From assembly GCA_014871385.1 (NCBI GenBank), contig CM026426.1, positions 64,275,877 to 64,339,876 of the forward strand: a DNA stretch of 64,000 nt. The letters are read 5' to 3'. The first letter of the stretch is position 1. Every line of letters starts with the position of its first letter. Shown in pieces: positions 52,978-64,000 of this stretch. This DNA is from Ceratodon purpureus (Eukaryota > Streptophyta > Bryopsida > Pseudoditrichales > Ditrichaceae). The position numbers were made by a program, and so were the translations under genes. Below the pieces are notes generated by a model. That model was not told the origin of the DNA and searched no databases. It was given only the letters and a program-made list of their open reading frames with translations.

Positions 52978-55080
52978 CCGTGTTTGGACATCATAGACGT
53001 GCTCGTTCAGCTTGCTCCGAAAGTAAACGTGCCACCTCCTTGTCACATATCGTCATCTGGGCAGCTACATCTTCAACGACAACACTCCCTAGACCTCCCC
53101 ACCCGAAGCTACGATGCCAATCTGGATCTACAAGTTTATCTAAACAATTTGCTACGGCACATTTATAACCATTCTTGTAGGTCACCTTAGCACAGAGAGG
53201 GTGGTACATATGCTTACAAGATGCAATGACAATGTCACTCTTAGGAAAGTTAAAAACCCGCAAAGCGCACACTTAGTAATTTTAAGGAACCTCTTCTTGG
53301 GAGAATCATCCTCTCCAAACGCACTGTCAGGGTACACGAGTGGAACTGGGTTGAGACTAGCGCTGTTTCTTCCATACTTGATGCATTCTATCTCCACCCT
53401 GACCCCTTCCCACATCCAAATCTTCTGCTTCCTTAACCTTTGACATTCTGCTGCTCCTAAGTCTTTCGCTAGCGCCTCGGTTTCCTTAGTTGCTAGAGTG
53501 GGCCTTTGATCCTCCAGGAGCTCTGCCAAAACATTCCGCTTCCCTTCGTTTCCACATTGCTCCCCGTCACTGCTCTGAAGTGAAGCCAGATTAGCCTCGT
53601 AGCTCTCCACCATTAAAAGCGCAAGTCGCTTATCTTGCGTAGCTGAGTCCTTCGCCTTCACCGCCATCTCCTCGTCCACCTTCAAACCTTCTATCTCCAT
53701 CAAGAGTATCGTGTGCATCGTCTGGAAATATTCTAGTCTCAACATCGATGCTATTCCAGGATCTTTGACCTTCAACAAATCTACCGCCAATTCACCCTTC
53801 AGTCCCACCTTCCAATTCGTCTGCGCATTGTTCGATGGCGGGACACCCCTCCTCTACAAGTACAATAACATTACATTGTACCACATTGTTAAAACCAAAC
53901 AAAGCTTTCAGAAAATAAATCACATCTACAAATAAACTGAATGCAATAATACTACACCTAACTTTGTATCTCTCTAACTCTGTATCTCTCTAAACTCTGT
54001 ATCTCTCTTATTCTCTATCTCTCTAATTCTAAAACGACACTGACATTAAGTAATAGCAAATTGTTAACACTAAACAGAGCATACGAAGAATATGTTACAT
54101 CTAGACTTAAACTGAAAGCAATAACAAAAGTATATCACAAAACAATGCAATGCAATACGACTAATTTACAGTGCTAGGTCTAAAAGTACTGTTCAAATTT
54201 GCAATGCTAAGTATACAAACAAAGAAATTAGCAAAACAGTAATCAATTTCACAAACAACTCTAATCAACAATACAAACAACTCTTATCATAAACACAAAC
54301 AACTCTTATCATAATCAAACAAAGAAACAACTTACAAAAAACTAGGTAGAGTACATACCTTTGTCAGCATTGCAGCATTGACTCCAACATTCGGCTCCAA
54401 CTTCACCGCAACGTCAACCTTCAAACTCCTCCAAGTGCGCTTCGTCACCCTGGCCCCCGTATTGATCGCGAACAGGAGCTTCGACAGATTCTGCTCATAC
54501 TTCCTTCGCTGGTGATTGTTGGTCTCTTGACCATACAAAGCCCAATTCACCGCATTCTTCTCGTACTCCAAAACGACTCCGACTGCGAACTGCTTTGTCA
54601 CACACCTTGGGATCTCATCTGGTTCATGCTGGTACACAGTTGGGTGCATGTATTTGATGCGGTTGACAATTTCCCGCACCTTGCAGTCCCTCCAAGAGTA
54701 CCCGCCACGACCGTTAACCCCCTCCGGCCTAAACCCTAACTCTTGCATCTGCTTGTCTGAGATATCCTTATCTTTGCGACAGCGATGCGGGTTGATAGAG
54801 TTAGGGTTGCACTCCAAAGCATATCTATCGCGAAAGTCCTCCCAAGTTAGCAAACCTGGAGGGGATTTCAAGCTCGCTATCAACTCCTATAAATCACCGA
54901 CCTCCACAAAACGCTCCTCCTCCTTCACCAAAACCCCTACCACCTCGCTCACACCCGACTTAGTCTTCCCAATTTTAACTCCCATTCTAGATCCACCATC
55001 AACTCCCAACTTAACCTTTCCATCCCGAGAACTTGCTTTTAGTCCTTCTCCCCCCCTCCGGACTTAGACCTCCTAGACAT
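52978..55080 (-). CDS. RING-like zinc-finger protein gene, damaged
   Basis: The first exon, about 55080-54359, holds LLTWEDFRDRYALECNP, a WRDCKVREIVNRIKYMHP stretch and NVGVNAAMLTK before GTATGT. The second exon, 53853-52978, begins after a TTGTAG acceptor and encodes a long helical region (EYFQTMHTILLMEIEGLKV) and a zinc finger: KCALCG, then DIVIASCKHMYHPLCA and KCAVANC, then DWHRSFGWG. The cysteine/histidine spacing is RING-like. Defects: TAG at 54887-54889, a frame change in the early part (near 55040), a frameshift after KCALCGF (about 53245) and TGA just before the donor at 52978. It may be the 5' part of the SET gene because phases match at 52978/52245. Ligase activity is not shown. Confidence 0.5.
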
Positions 55081-57655
55081 TGCGAGACACCTTAAACAAA
55101 CTGAATCGCAACTAAAACCTACTTGAAGCAAAACCTTGAAAACAAAAACCCAACTTAAAACCTATAGCAGTTGAGAAACCATATCGGAAATAGTCGCTAC
55201 AAACTGAAACCTGGGAGCCACATTACTCTCTAACCCTTTGACGCAAAACCCTCAATCCCCATCTGAACTAGCGAAATGATATAAAAAATACCAAAAACTA
55301 CGACAGCAAACTCAACCCCAAGCTCATCACAAGTATCTCACACACAAACCCTCTAACTCTCTATCTCTGTGTCTCACCCTAAAAACTCTAATCCTCTATC
55401 TGAACCAACGTAAAACAAATAACACACTGTCTCCTCTCCAAACTCCAAAGTTTTAACTAGGATGCAAAACCACAATACACAAACGAGAGAGACAACAACA
55501 CTGAGACCAGCAAACACCGACCAGTGAACGAGACTAGAGTGACGTTGGAAGTGCGAGACGAAGACTATCGGCTACGGCAGGTACCACCCAATCTAGGTAC
55601 CTACAACCACTGGTCTGATGCTTTCTCATTGGTCGATATGAGCTTGGGTGCCGGTGGCACGCGGCAATGATATGGACGGCTCAGATTATCTGGAAAAAGT
55701 ACATCAAGTACATCGGGGTAGAAATGTACATGGGAAGTACTTCTTAAATCTGCCCCGAGTGTACCCGGTGTAGCTTGCCAACACCCTATATTGAAATATA
55801 GGTCGCTAGATACAAAATGATTTGTAGGACTCTAATAACAACTAATTTGTAGTTCCAATACAGACAATGTTATTTGATGTAGAAATATGTGCTTTAGGGG
55901 GAAAAAAAAAAACCCTAAAGTTTTTGGCCATGAAATCCCTATTGTTTTTTCAAAATGGAAGAGAGGAAGGGCTATGAAAAGGGATAATCTCCAATCTGTG
56001 ATTTCTAACATGTTTAAAATGTGTTTAACAACAGATAAAATAAATGTACAATATATGAACAAATATGCTAGGAGGGTACAACTTTTTAGATAAGTAGTTG
56101 GATGTCAATCCAAAAATAAAATTGTAAGTTTTACTTGTTTTTAATTATATAAAACTAAAATGTTAAAAGTAATTACGTTGTCATAGCGTAAAAGTTATTT
56201 CATTTTATTTTTAATTTAAAATTAAAATCTAATACTTATATTTAGGAATTCTAAGAAATGCCAAAGACATGCAAGTGTGAGGTAGTAATAGAAAATAGAG
56301 GTTAGTGACTTTAGTGATATATAATAAGTATCATGTATTACTAGCCTCTGTTTTGGGGTTAGTGACGTTAGTGACAAATGATAAGTACATACTAGGGATA
56401 CTTAAAGATCTCAAGTAATCACTTCGGATATTTGGGCATCTCAAGTAATTATTTGGGATACTTGGACATTCTTAGTACTTACTTGAGATACTTGGGTGTT
56501 GAAGACATGACGTGGGTTTGGAAAAAAAGGAAAATAAGAACAAAGTAGTTGTCGACGAACGAACAAACTAAGAAATTTAGAAAGAATGGAAACTGCAGTT
56601 TTGAAAAGGGTTTTGTAGACAAACCTAATACTTTTAAGAGTTGAAGTGTCCTTCCAAGAAACTTGAATGATAAGTAGATGGATTTGAACCCAAAAATAAA
56701 ATTGTGCTTACTGTGCAAATATATAGCATAATTTTATAAACTGGCTTAGATGACTAAAATAATATGAATTTCCACTATTAAAATCCTGCAAAAGCAGGTC
56801 TGTTCTCTGATTAGGTGATCAAGAGTGTCGTCTACGTCGATAGTAGTGCAGCTGCAGCTGCATTCAGTTATAATCTAAATATTACTTGTAAGCATGGGAT
56901 TCCGTTAGCATAGGATTCAGTGACTGTATGCTGTCTAAGAGAGACGAGATTCCAATTTATGCTTCAAAATCTTTGACTGAAGTTTTTGTTAGTACCTCAC
57001 ACATGCATATCTTAGGTGTTTTTAGCTTGTCGAGGAGTGTCATTAGAGAACATTTTGGCTCTACAAGAAGCCCTTTACGGGCTGAAACGGTCATTGCAAT
57101 AGGACAGTGCCAGGGTTATCAAGACGCTCCATGTCCGGGTGGATGTCCCTAGACGTCCACAATCGCTTCAAGAAGTCCTGTGGCTTAGAAAAATAAATTC
57201 ATACGGACAAGTTTCACCCCCGGGTGAAATGTATTTGAGATGGCGGGGGCCGTTGCGGCGTTGGAGTGGCAAGGGGTCCTCCCGGCATTGCGGCCGCCTA
57301 CGTGGCGGGCGCGAGGGGACGTAGCCGCTGCGACGCGCCGACGGCCAAGGGTCGGAGGGTCGGAGGGTCGGAGGGTTGATGGCGACCCGCGGCCATTTTC
57401 CTCCCTTGGTTCTCCCCTCTTCCCGGCGGACATTTCTAAGGACGAGCATAAAAGCCCCCTTCTGGAATCGAACACTCCACTTTTGAATTGTATTCCATGA
57501 CCTACTAGTTGCACTAACATACGTGTGTTCGTGTTGGATGGTGAACGGCGTGCAGAAGTGACTTGAATTGGAGATTCTTTGGAGGCTGGAGTTCTTTTGT
57601 TGACTTGCTACACACACTTTTTACAGTGCTTTCTAGTGACTTTTCGAGTGCAACG
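55081..57655. other. Mostly AT-rich DNA with a GC-rich island at 57235-57460
   Basis: No gene is supported at 55081-57234. At about 57235-57460 base composition changes sharply to GC-rich, with a short GGGTCGGAG repeat (57352-57375) and a downstream CATAAAAG. The abrupt change suggests a fragment of a promoter or LTR from another source. Confidence 0.4.
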
Positions 57656-58482
57656 ATGGAGTCTAGAGACTACTCACCATGGTACATCGAGATGAAGCCT
57701 GATAGAAATGCTAATAAGTCTAACAGCGTACAATGTTCTCTCTGCAAGAAGGTTTTTACAAAGAGTTTGAAGCGAATGCTCGTTTGTTTGGACTATGAAA
57801 ATATGTTAGGGGTACGGTCTAGTGGTGTGGATTGTTGTCTTAATTTGACAAACTGTATATCGACCTTTTCAAAAATTGCAGTGGCAAATTTCCCAAAGAC
57901 CTTGGAATATTCATGTCGTAGCAAAACAGTTCACCAGTGACTCGTTATGATCTATCTCCGGGAGTGAGCACCCAGAGGTCTACCAAAGGACCATATTTAG
58001 ATGGCAACCGTCATCGAGAAGTTCATTCAACAAATTGGGAAGGACAACATCCTTCAAGTATGCACTCATAATGCGTTGGTGATGCTCAATGCGGGAAGCA
58101 AATCTCCTCTAGGTACCCACACATTTTTTTCTAAAGATGTGCTCCGCATGCTATGGATCTGTTGCTGGAGGACAGGGCTAGGATGAAGTGGGTTAAGAAC
58201 TTATTAGAACGAGTAAAAGCCTTGGTGAAGTTCATAAAGATAAGGAAAATGCCACTTCTAGTATTTTGGAAGCACGAGGCATCCCTGAGCTTGTTGATGC
58301 CCGGTCTGAGTAGATTTGCATCCCACTACATTATGATCTCTCGTTTATTGAGAGTTCAAGGAGCATTGGAGCGAAGTGTTAAAGGGTGGTTTAACTACAC
58401 CCTGAAATCCTATTCTGTTCCTAATAAACGCTCTGAAAATCCACAAAAATTAGTACCACCCCTTTTACTTTACTCATTCTAA
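57656..58482 (+). pseudogene. hAT-type transposase fragment
   Basis: An ATG at 57656 opens MESRDYSPWYIEMKPD followed by CSLCKKVFTKS, a BED-like finger start. Downstream, MATVIEKFIQQIGKDNILQV and THNALVMLNAG (58001-58186), then AHAMDLLLEDRARMKW and LSRFASHYIMI (from about 58145), match the DUF659-to-core part of hAT transposases. The pieces lie in different frames and the C-terminal dimerisation region is not seen, so the copy is dead and truncated. Confidence 0.65.
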
Positions 58483-60014
58483 CTAACTCAATCTTGCCCT
58501 ACACTAGGAGACTTAACATCCTGCTCCTGACTGTGAAAAATACCAGCTCCACAACACATTCACTTCACTGAAACCCTAGCAATTAATACCCACAATCTTC
58601 AATGATCTGAAATGATATTGCTTTTGTCATTAACTTCTTCAATACACAACTCGTCCTGCACCCTCCATGTGCTGTCTTACTACCCCACCCAACTTCTTAA
58701 CCCTCTAACCTCCTAATCTTCCATAGCCTACCTCTGAAAGCACTCAAGAGAGTGAGAGAGAGTGAGAGCCGCCATGGCCTCATTCCTCATTAACCCCCCC
58801 CTTCCAAACCTTAGCCGCCTTCATCCATCCGTCCATTTATCATCCAAGTCACAAGTTCATCCGACTGTCAAAACTTCATACAAAATACAGTAACTGCGGA
58901 CTAACAGTAACTTCGCTGTTTTATGGCTACCTCCAATTTACTCTTCCTACCCCCTGATTTACTGTTCCTGCTCCTAGCCTAAGGGGTGAAAACAATGTTA
59001 ACATTATACCCCTTTTAGTCTACATCTACCCTCAGATTCTCCGGTTTTTACGAAGTTAACCAAAAATAAGAAAGTATCAAAAAAATCAAAAGTGTAAAAG
59101 AGAGTCTTCTACTGCTTCTACCAGTCCTCTACGGATGTGTAATTCCTAGCCACTAGAGGGCGTCATTCCTGCTGCTGTTGCAACCAACCCTCTTAGTATA
59201 GAATCTAATATTGGTGGTGTCGCAATTGAAGCTCGTCCTAGGCCTTCTGCTGATGATGTTTCGACTTGTCGTAACTCTCTTATTAGTACTGATGATGTTT
59301 CGACTTGTCCTAACTCACCCACTGGTGCTGATGATGATGGTCCGAGGCCTCCACAGGCTGGTGAAGTAACTCGTACTGGTCCATGGTAAAGGGAGGATCT
59401 ACCTGCTAAACTTTAGCCTTCACAATCCCATCAAAAGCCAACAAAACCTAACTAAACTAAGTGCGCCAAACCCTCATAGGATGCTGGAAATGTACAATAC
59501 AAGTGCATAAAGAGGTCGAAACTGCATAAAATGGGTCAAAACAGCCCCAAAACATGGTACATTAGTTCCTAATAGCTCTTAAAGCTCAATGACTCTACCT
59601 GCTCTAGTGTAGAATGGTTATAGGAAACCCTAACCTTGCCTCTTAAACCTCCTAAAGTAGCGGAAGTCATCCAGTCGTATGATGACAGAGTTCATCCAAC
59701 TCGGTTGTGGCATAATTCATCCAGCCAACTGGATAATTGTCGGGGACAAGGATGAAAACTGAAAGGAAGTTAGAAGGAACTAAGGGAAAGGGAGATGGGG
59801 GAAATCTCCGGTTAACATTATCCCCTTTTTCCGGTAGTTTTGCCCTCAGAACGAGAAGGAGAGTGGAAAAGAGAGAAAAATGAAAACCTGACTAGAGAAA
59901 CAAGCTAAGCTATGAAAATGTCAAAAAGAGCTAGCCTCAACAAAAACTACAAAAATGAAGTCGTAGTCGAAGTAGTCGCAGGTGAAGTCAGTCGGTCGGC
60001 TCGTGCGAAGATGC
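58483..60014. other. No supported gene
   Basis: A 26-bp near-direct repeat around GATGATGTTTCGACTTGTC occurs at about 59253 and 59292. The rest is unassigned. A stretch of Ala/Asp-rich frame at 59160-59390 may be a coding remnant. Confidence 0.35.
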
Positions 60015-61873
60015 CTATGTCTCGGTCGGTGGTGCAGGAGTCGGCTCGTCAATGTCTAGCCATGGCTCAAAAGTCGGGTCATGATCCTCAAACTTGGACA
60101 ACCAAGTCTGCTGACGTGTGAAGTCGGCTCTGTAGGCAGTCAGCGCCGTGTCCAGATCTTCCTGCTTGGTAGCAGCATAATCTCGGATTGCCCAACTAAG
60201 CTCCCTAGGCGCGAGGGTGTGTAAGGCAAGCTCCGTCTTCAACTACTGGTTCTCTAGTAGAAGAAGTGAGCCTGTTGGAGCCAGGCGCTGAGGGCAGTCT
60301 CCAACTCCAATCTTCGAACAGAGGGAGCAGGTGTTGGAGTGGATAGAGGCCGGGTGTCGAGGTCGACCTGTAAGGCCTGTACCTGCTGCTGAAGGACTGT
60401 GTGGGCTCGAAGCAGATCCGAATGAGTGGCAATAAGAATGCTGAGTTCAGAGTCACGGGCTGCAACTTGTTGGTGAAGCGTATGAATCTGGAAATCGCGC
60501 TCCGCTACTGCCGTGGCTACCTGCTGTCGGCTGGGCTCAAGCTGCTCAACCGCGCTACGTGTCTGTACAAGGGCGCTGGCAATGGCCTGAAGATTGTACA
60601 TGACAACCTGAAAGTCGAGTGTCTCCGCAGAGCCGACGGGTGGTGCAATTGGCGAGTCGTGGGAAGGCCCGCCATGGTGATGAGGAGGCTGAGAAGAACC
60701 GCCGTTTTGCTGTGCGGCACGCGAAGAGTCGGGCAAGGGGCAATCTCTAGAAGAGGGAACTATGTCCACGGGGTCGACTGGAATGGAAGGCTGCACCCTC
60801 GCCGACCGAGGAGCCGTCACTGGAGCCGAGGTCGAGGCCGTGTTGGTGGTCGGCTCTGTAGGTCCGAAGGGCGTACAACGAGGGTGCCAACGAACGAGCT
60901 CCCTGCCTGTAATGGGCGGGAGTAGGTCATGTCGACTAGGTGAATGCCGAGATGCAGGAGTTGTCGGAGTCGGTTGTGTAGAAATCGGAGCCTACAATAA
61001 TGTACTCCATCATATCGTTGCTAACAAAAAGTAGACGTTGCTTGAATCCAATCATGTCGCAAAGTGCCTGATCTCGCACCTGGTACACAGGAAGAAGCGC
61101 TGAGACACGTTTGCCATCGTGTTGGTGATCGGCCTCAGTCAGGCCATATCTAGAGTAGCGCAGCTCGAACTTGTGCACAGGTTTGTGTCCAGCAAGACTG
61201 AGACCTGCCTCAAAACCTAATGCAGCTTGAATGACAGAAGCTGTAATCTCCACTAGCTTACCTCGAACCATAAATCAAATGGAACCGTACTCGCTGGAGG
61301 GTTGACGGGTGCCGCACACGGGCTGGACGTACTCAAAGCCCTCGACGAAGTTAAACAGCAGCTCCGAGCGCGGTTCAGGCTAGTGGAAATGATAGAAAAC
61401 TTCAAGGCTAGTCTGCGCGGCCCATACGTCATCAAAAACTTCTGTCCACGGGCCCCAGTGAGTAAACCCCTCGATCTGGATATCCCAGCGTTGGTGCAGC
61501 TTGCGCTAGACATGGATGCGCTTGGGCACTCGGCCATCCACCGGGGTGAGTTTCAACTTGACTCCGCGGCGGTGAAGCTCTGACGGTGGGGTGTCGTCAT
61601 TGACGGGCTAGAGAGGCGCAGGGAGAGTGGCTACGGGCTGCGTAGGCTCTGAAGAAGCAGCTAAGTTGGCTGCTGCAGGAGGTTCCGCATTGCAGGTGAC
61701 AATCGGGTTGGCTGTTGGTGGGGGTTGGCTGGGCCCAGCATCCATTGACTTATGGCTGTTAGCTCGATGGAGGGTTCCTCGAGCGAAGTAACGTTCCAGC
61801 GTCCCATGACGGCCATGACATCGTCCGTGACAGGTTTGAGAAGGTCGGGGGTGAAGGTGGTCGGCTGTGTCAA
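60015..61873 (-). pseudogene. Degenerate retroelement-like protein gene
   Basis: Several GC-rich minus-strand ORFs follow each other: 61873-61661 (MTQPTTFTPDLLKPV), a piece readable at about 61520-61280 with WDIQIEGFTHWGPWTEVFDD, 61271-60936 (MVRGKLVEITASVIQAALGF), 60820-60254 (Pro/Ser-rich start, then a coiled coil with LHQQVAARDSEL) and 60242-60015. The order N-terminal globular, then coiled coil, resembles gag-like or accessory proteins of plant retrotransposons, but no zinc knuckle or enzyme domain is present. Frames are broken by several stops. The identity is tentative. Confidence 0.4.
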
Positions 61874-61989
61874 CTCAGAAGTCCGCCCTGAAAATGTTAA
61901 AATTGACGTGCGGACTAAAACCTTGGGTGCAACGTTGCGGGAAATATAAAGGATCAGAGCTGATATCAGTAACAGATGGACATTGCGGA

Positions 61990-62175
61990 GAGGGAGACTT
62001 GTATGCGAGCATGGAGCGGAGATTTGGAAGGCGGAGAGCAGAAAATGGGGTCTGAAATCTAAAAACAGAACTTTTTTTACTAAAATTATATACTAAAATC
62101 AGAAAATTAGAATATTCTGAGAATATTCTTCCAATGCTACTTTTTAAGCGCTTCAATTAGGACCTATGACCGTGG
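61990..62175 (+). repeat. Putative left terminus of element B
   Basis: A GCGAGCATGGAGCGGAG stretch (62003-62019) and GGCGGAGAGCAG (62030-62041), then A/T-rich DNA, then ACCTATGACCGTG (62162-62174). The last 13-mer is the exact reverse complement of 40422-40434 and differs by one base from the element A motif. The outer end and target duplication are not resolved. Confidence 0.5.
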
Positions 62176-62465
62176 AGTTTTTTCCAATATTCTCATCAAT
62201 ATACGACATTTGATCCTATTACCGTTTTATTATTTTTAATATTTTTGGTGGAGAAAAATAATTTTACACATTTCTGTGCATTTCTACTTATTATTGGTTC
62301 CATTCCATCGCATGAATGTTGATGTGGGGTGCACTGTCCGTAATCTAAGGGCACCAAGCACATGCCTTAAGATATTTAAGTTCAAGGTATGAAGAGTGTC
62401 TTCTTCACTTTCACTTGCCTTTTTTTTGAGTAAGGGACACTTCTCTTTTGTACCAATCTACGATT

Positions 62466-62913
62466 ATGGAGGACGTAGAGGTGGTTGTTGTTTCGCTTGG
62501 TGATGTTGTTGGCCTGTTTCAACCTTACGTGGAGGTTGAGGGAGAAGACGAGGTGTTTGGATGTGGCGAAGCACTTACACTTCCGGTGGTCATGGATGTT
62601 GGAGTGGAGTTGGGAGGAGACCGTTCTGTGTTACAAGATCCTAAAGAGATCATAGTGGTTGGGGACGAGGTGGAGAAACCGTTCCCAACTCATGCATACT
62701 CTAAGGTTGGAAAGATCCCACCGGGGACTTATTCTAGGGAAGCACTTAGAGGGTCAAGTGGGAGTAGTCCATTGTTGAAACGTCCCTACCTAGGACAATT
62801 GCCAAGAGTGGGACCCAAAATGGACAAAAAAAGTAGCTTCTCATGTAGTAGAGTTTGAGGTTGGTAGATATGCTGAGAATGCAAAGGGTAAACGCATTAA
62901 GTTCAGAGAATGA
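62466..62913 (+). pseudogene. MULE accessory protein of element B, late frameshift
   Basis: ATG 62466. The protein starts MEDVEVVVVSLGDVVGLFQP, is acidic, and then has HAYSKVGKIPPGTYSREALRG, homologous to the element A accessory gene (20486-20956). After an A7 run at about 62825-62831 the homologous frame continues as VASHVVEFEVGRYAENAKG and ends KGKRIKFRE with TGA 62911-62913. The uninterrupted frame instead stops at 62856-62858. It lies 290 bp inside the element B terminus. In element A the gene is on the same strand as the transposase; here the two converge. Confidence 0.6.
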
Positions 62914-63218
62914 AATAGCTATTTGCATCAGTTTTTTGGTTGAAATAAAGTCATGACTTACTATAATAATTCTATGATTAACGTGGTTTAGGGTACAAGT
63001 CACCGAATGTAGTAATGTGGCATGCATTGCATTATTAGTTGGACCAATTACTAGGCGTGGCAATCAATGTGAATAGTGAGACCCTATATTAAAAAAAAAA
63101 AACAATACAAATATGTATTGCTGACTCAGTACAGGGAATAATTCAAATAGCAAATACTGTGCAACCTATTTGCCACCGTCCACGTGAAAGAACTTGGACT
63201 AAAAGTAGATTGCCCCCT
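62914..63218. other. Convergent intergenic stretch of element B
   Basis: About 300 bp between two gene 3' ends, with a poly-A run near 63090. Nothing else is recognised. Confidence 0.5.
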
Positions 63219-64000
63219 AATTTCCTGCTAAAGGGTGTGTCAGGATTCCGCTTTCAAGACGTATCCTGACCTCCTTGAAGCTATAGGTAGGCGCGTGGAT
63301 GAAAAGGTCGGCGTTGGGATCGCGGATGCAAACCTTCAAAAGGATGATGTAGACGTGTTTACAGTAGGAGAATGGGATCCGCCTACAAAACTTAGTCATG
63401 GTCTTTCTAAATGCTGGGCAACTGCAATCGGGGTTCGAGCTGATGGTGATCTGGTAGTGCGTGACATAAAGTGGAATGCCGGAATCCAATCCTATGATGC
63501 AACCATGGCCTGGATGAGGTATCATGGTGACAGAACGGAGGCAAGCTTTGAGGGTGTCGGAGGAGCCTATGGAGAATCGCTGCGGGGATTAGGGCGAGTG
63601 GCAGTGCGCTCCACCATCCTCTGGCCTCTCTTGCCTAGGTAGCGGTCAGCATCTACAGGAAATGCCAAGGAACTTAGATTTGCAGGTGGCGTAGCGGAAG
63701 AGACGAGGCGTTGTGGAGAGACTGGCCTCTTCTGAGGGAGCCGGAATCCAGCCGCCTCTAGTGTACAAATTTCTATGATGTTCAAGTTTGTCCCGAGCTT
63801 TACAGGCCAGACGGTTGGAATTGGAGGCATCTCCTGATTTGCAGAGTACTTTGTAACCCACTTGAGCCTCGAGCCCTTCACGAATCTCTCAATGTCGCAG
63901 AACAGAAGAAGAATTATGTCCTCTCTGATGTGTTGCAACGGATGTTGGTCCAAACTCCTGTGTAGGTTGGTGTAGCAGTAGCGTTTGCGTTTCTCACGAT
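63219..64000 (-). pseudogene. MULE transposase of element B, C-terminal part, leaves the window
   Basis: Homologous to residues from about 780 of the element A transposase to its end. Visible blocks are ATPTYTG-like (about 63985), FCDIERFVKG, PTVWPVKLGTNL (A: PMVWPVKIGTNL), LEAAGFRLPQ, and the SWIM finger CSCPAF then YCKHVYI, with HAPTYSF near the end. The blocks lie in at least three frames and a TAG interrupts the segment before the SWIM finger, so this copy is inactive. The N-terminal and catalytic parts lie beyond 64000. Confidence 0.7.

Noticed and set aside
41750-55760. TIR pair enclosing the SDGC-type transposase and the SET gene
   Set aside because: Only short matches (AGCCGT-type) were found between about 41.87 and 55.68 kb; no target duplication could be identified.

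Overview
The window is eukaryotic DNA: GT-AG introns can be read in most of the larger genes, intergenic DNA is long and AT-rich, and almost every recognisable gene is transposon-derived. A Ty3/gypsy element with a tRNA-Asp-type primer site, MULE and hAT transposases and a SUVR-like SET gene point to a streptophyte with a large repeat-rich genome, perhaps a charophyte alga. This is inference; no rRNA or organelle marker settles it.

The core is a nest of mobile elements. A giant Mutator-like (MULE) transposon, here element A, runs from 10427 to 39155. It is flanked by an 11-bp direct repeat (GTGCTAGGAAT) and has imperfect terminal inverted repeats (TIRs). A 13.35-kb LTR retrotransposon (25766-39117, 5-bp duplication CGCTG) sits inside its right TIR, so A alone is about 15.4 kb. 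A carries a 199-aa acidic protein gene, a multi-exon ParB-like/DNA-methyltransferase-like fusion gene (PM2), a divergent pair of small genes and a MULE transposase with a zinc finger and a SWIM domain. A related right terminus at about 40422-40600 suggests that A landed in an older relative, element D. D would include PM1 (1331-8063), a paralogue of PM2 with the same intron positions. A third relative, element B, begins near 62.0 kb and leaves the window on the right; it has a homologue of A's small accessory gene and the C-terminal part of a MULE transposase.

PM1 and PM2 share a layout: an N-terminal ParB/Srx-like domain ending in DGNHR, a long charged linker, then a methyltransferase fold in class-beta order (motif IV region, then X, I, II). 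The catalytic DPPY box is replaced by DLAE or DVPE. Both copies carry stops or frameshifts. The same intron is filled with repeats in both, but with different families: 64-bp units in PM1 and an 86-bp palindromic array in PM2.

The LTR retrotransposon is young (three substitutions noticed between LTRs) and unusual. Each 3.65-kb LTR has its own TATA box and, in the 3' copy, an intact 731-aa ORF. Gag and pol are in one frame, separated by a single UGA followed by CGG, a known readthrough context.

The right part (42-64 kb) holds a decayed transposase-like gene with SDGC and DGAGA motifs (42281-46494), a minus-strand gene region ending in intact SET and post-SET exons (49104-50446) with possible upstream exons to 55080, a hAT pseudogene (57656-58482), degenerate retroelement-like ORFs (60015-61873) and element B. 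Long AT-rich and pyrimidine-rich stretches hold no gene I can support.
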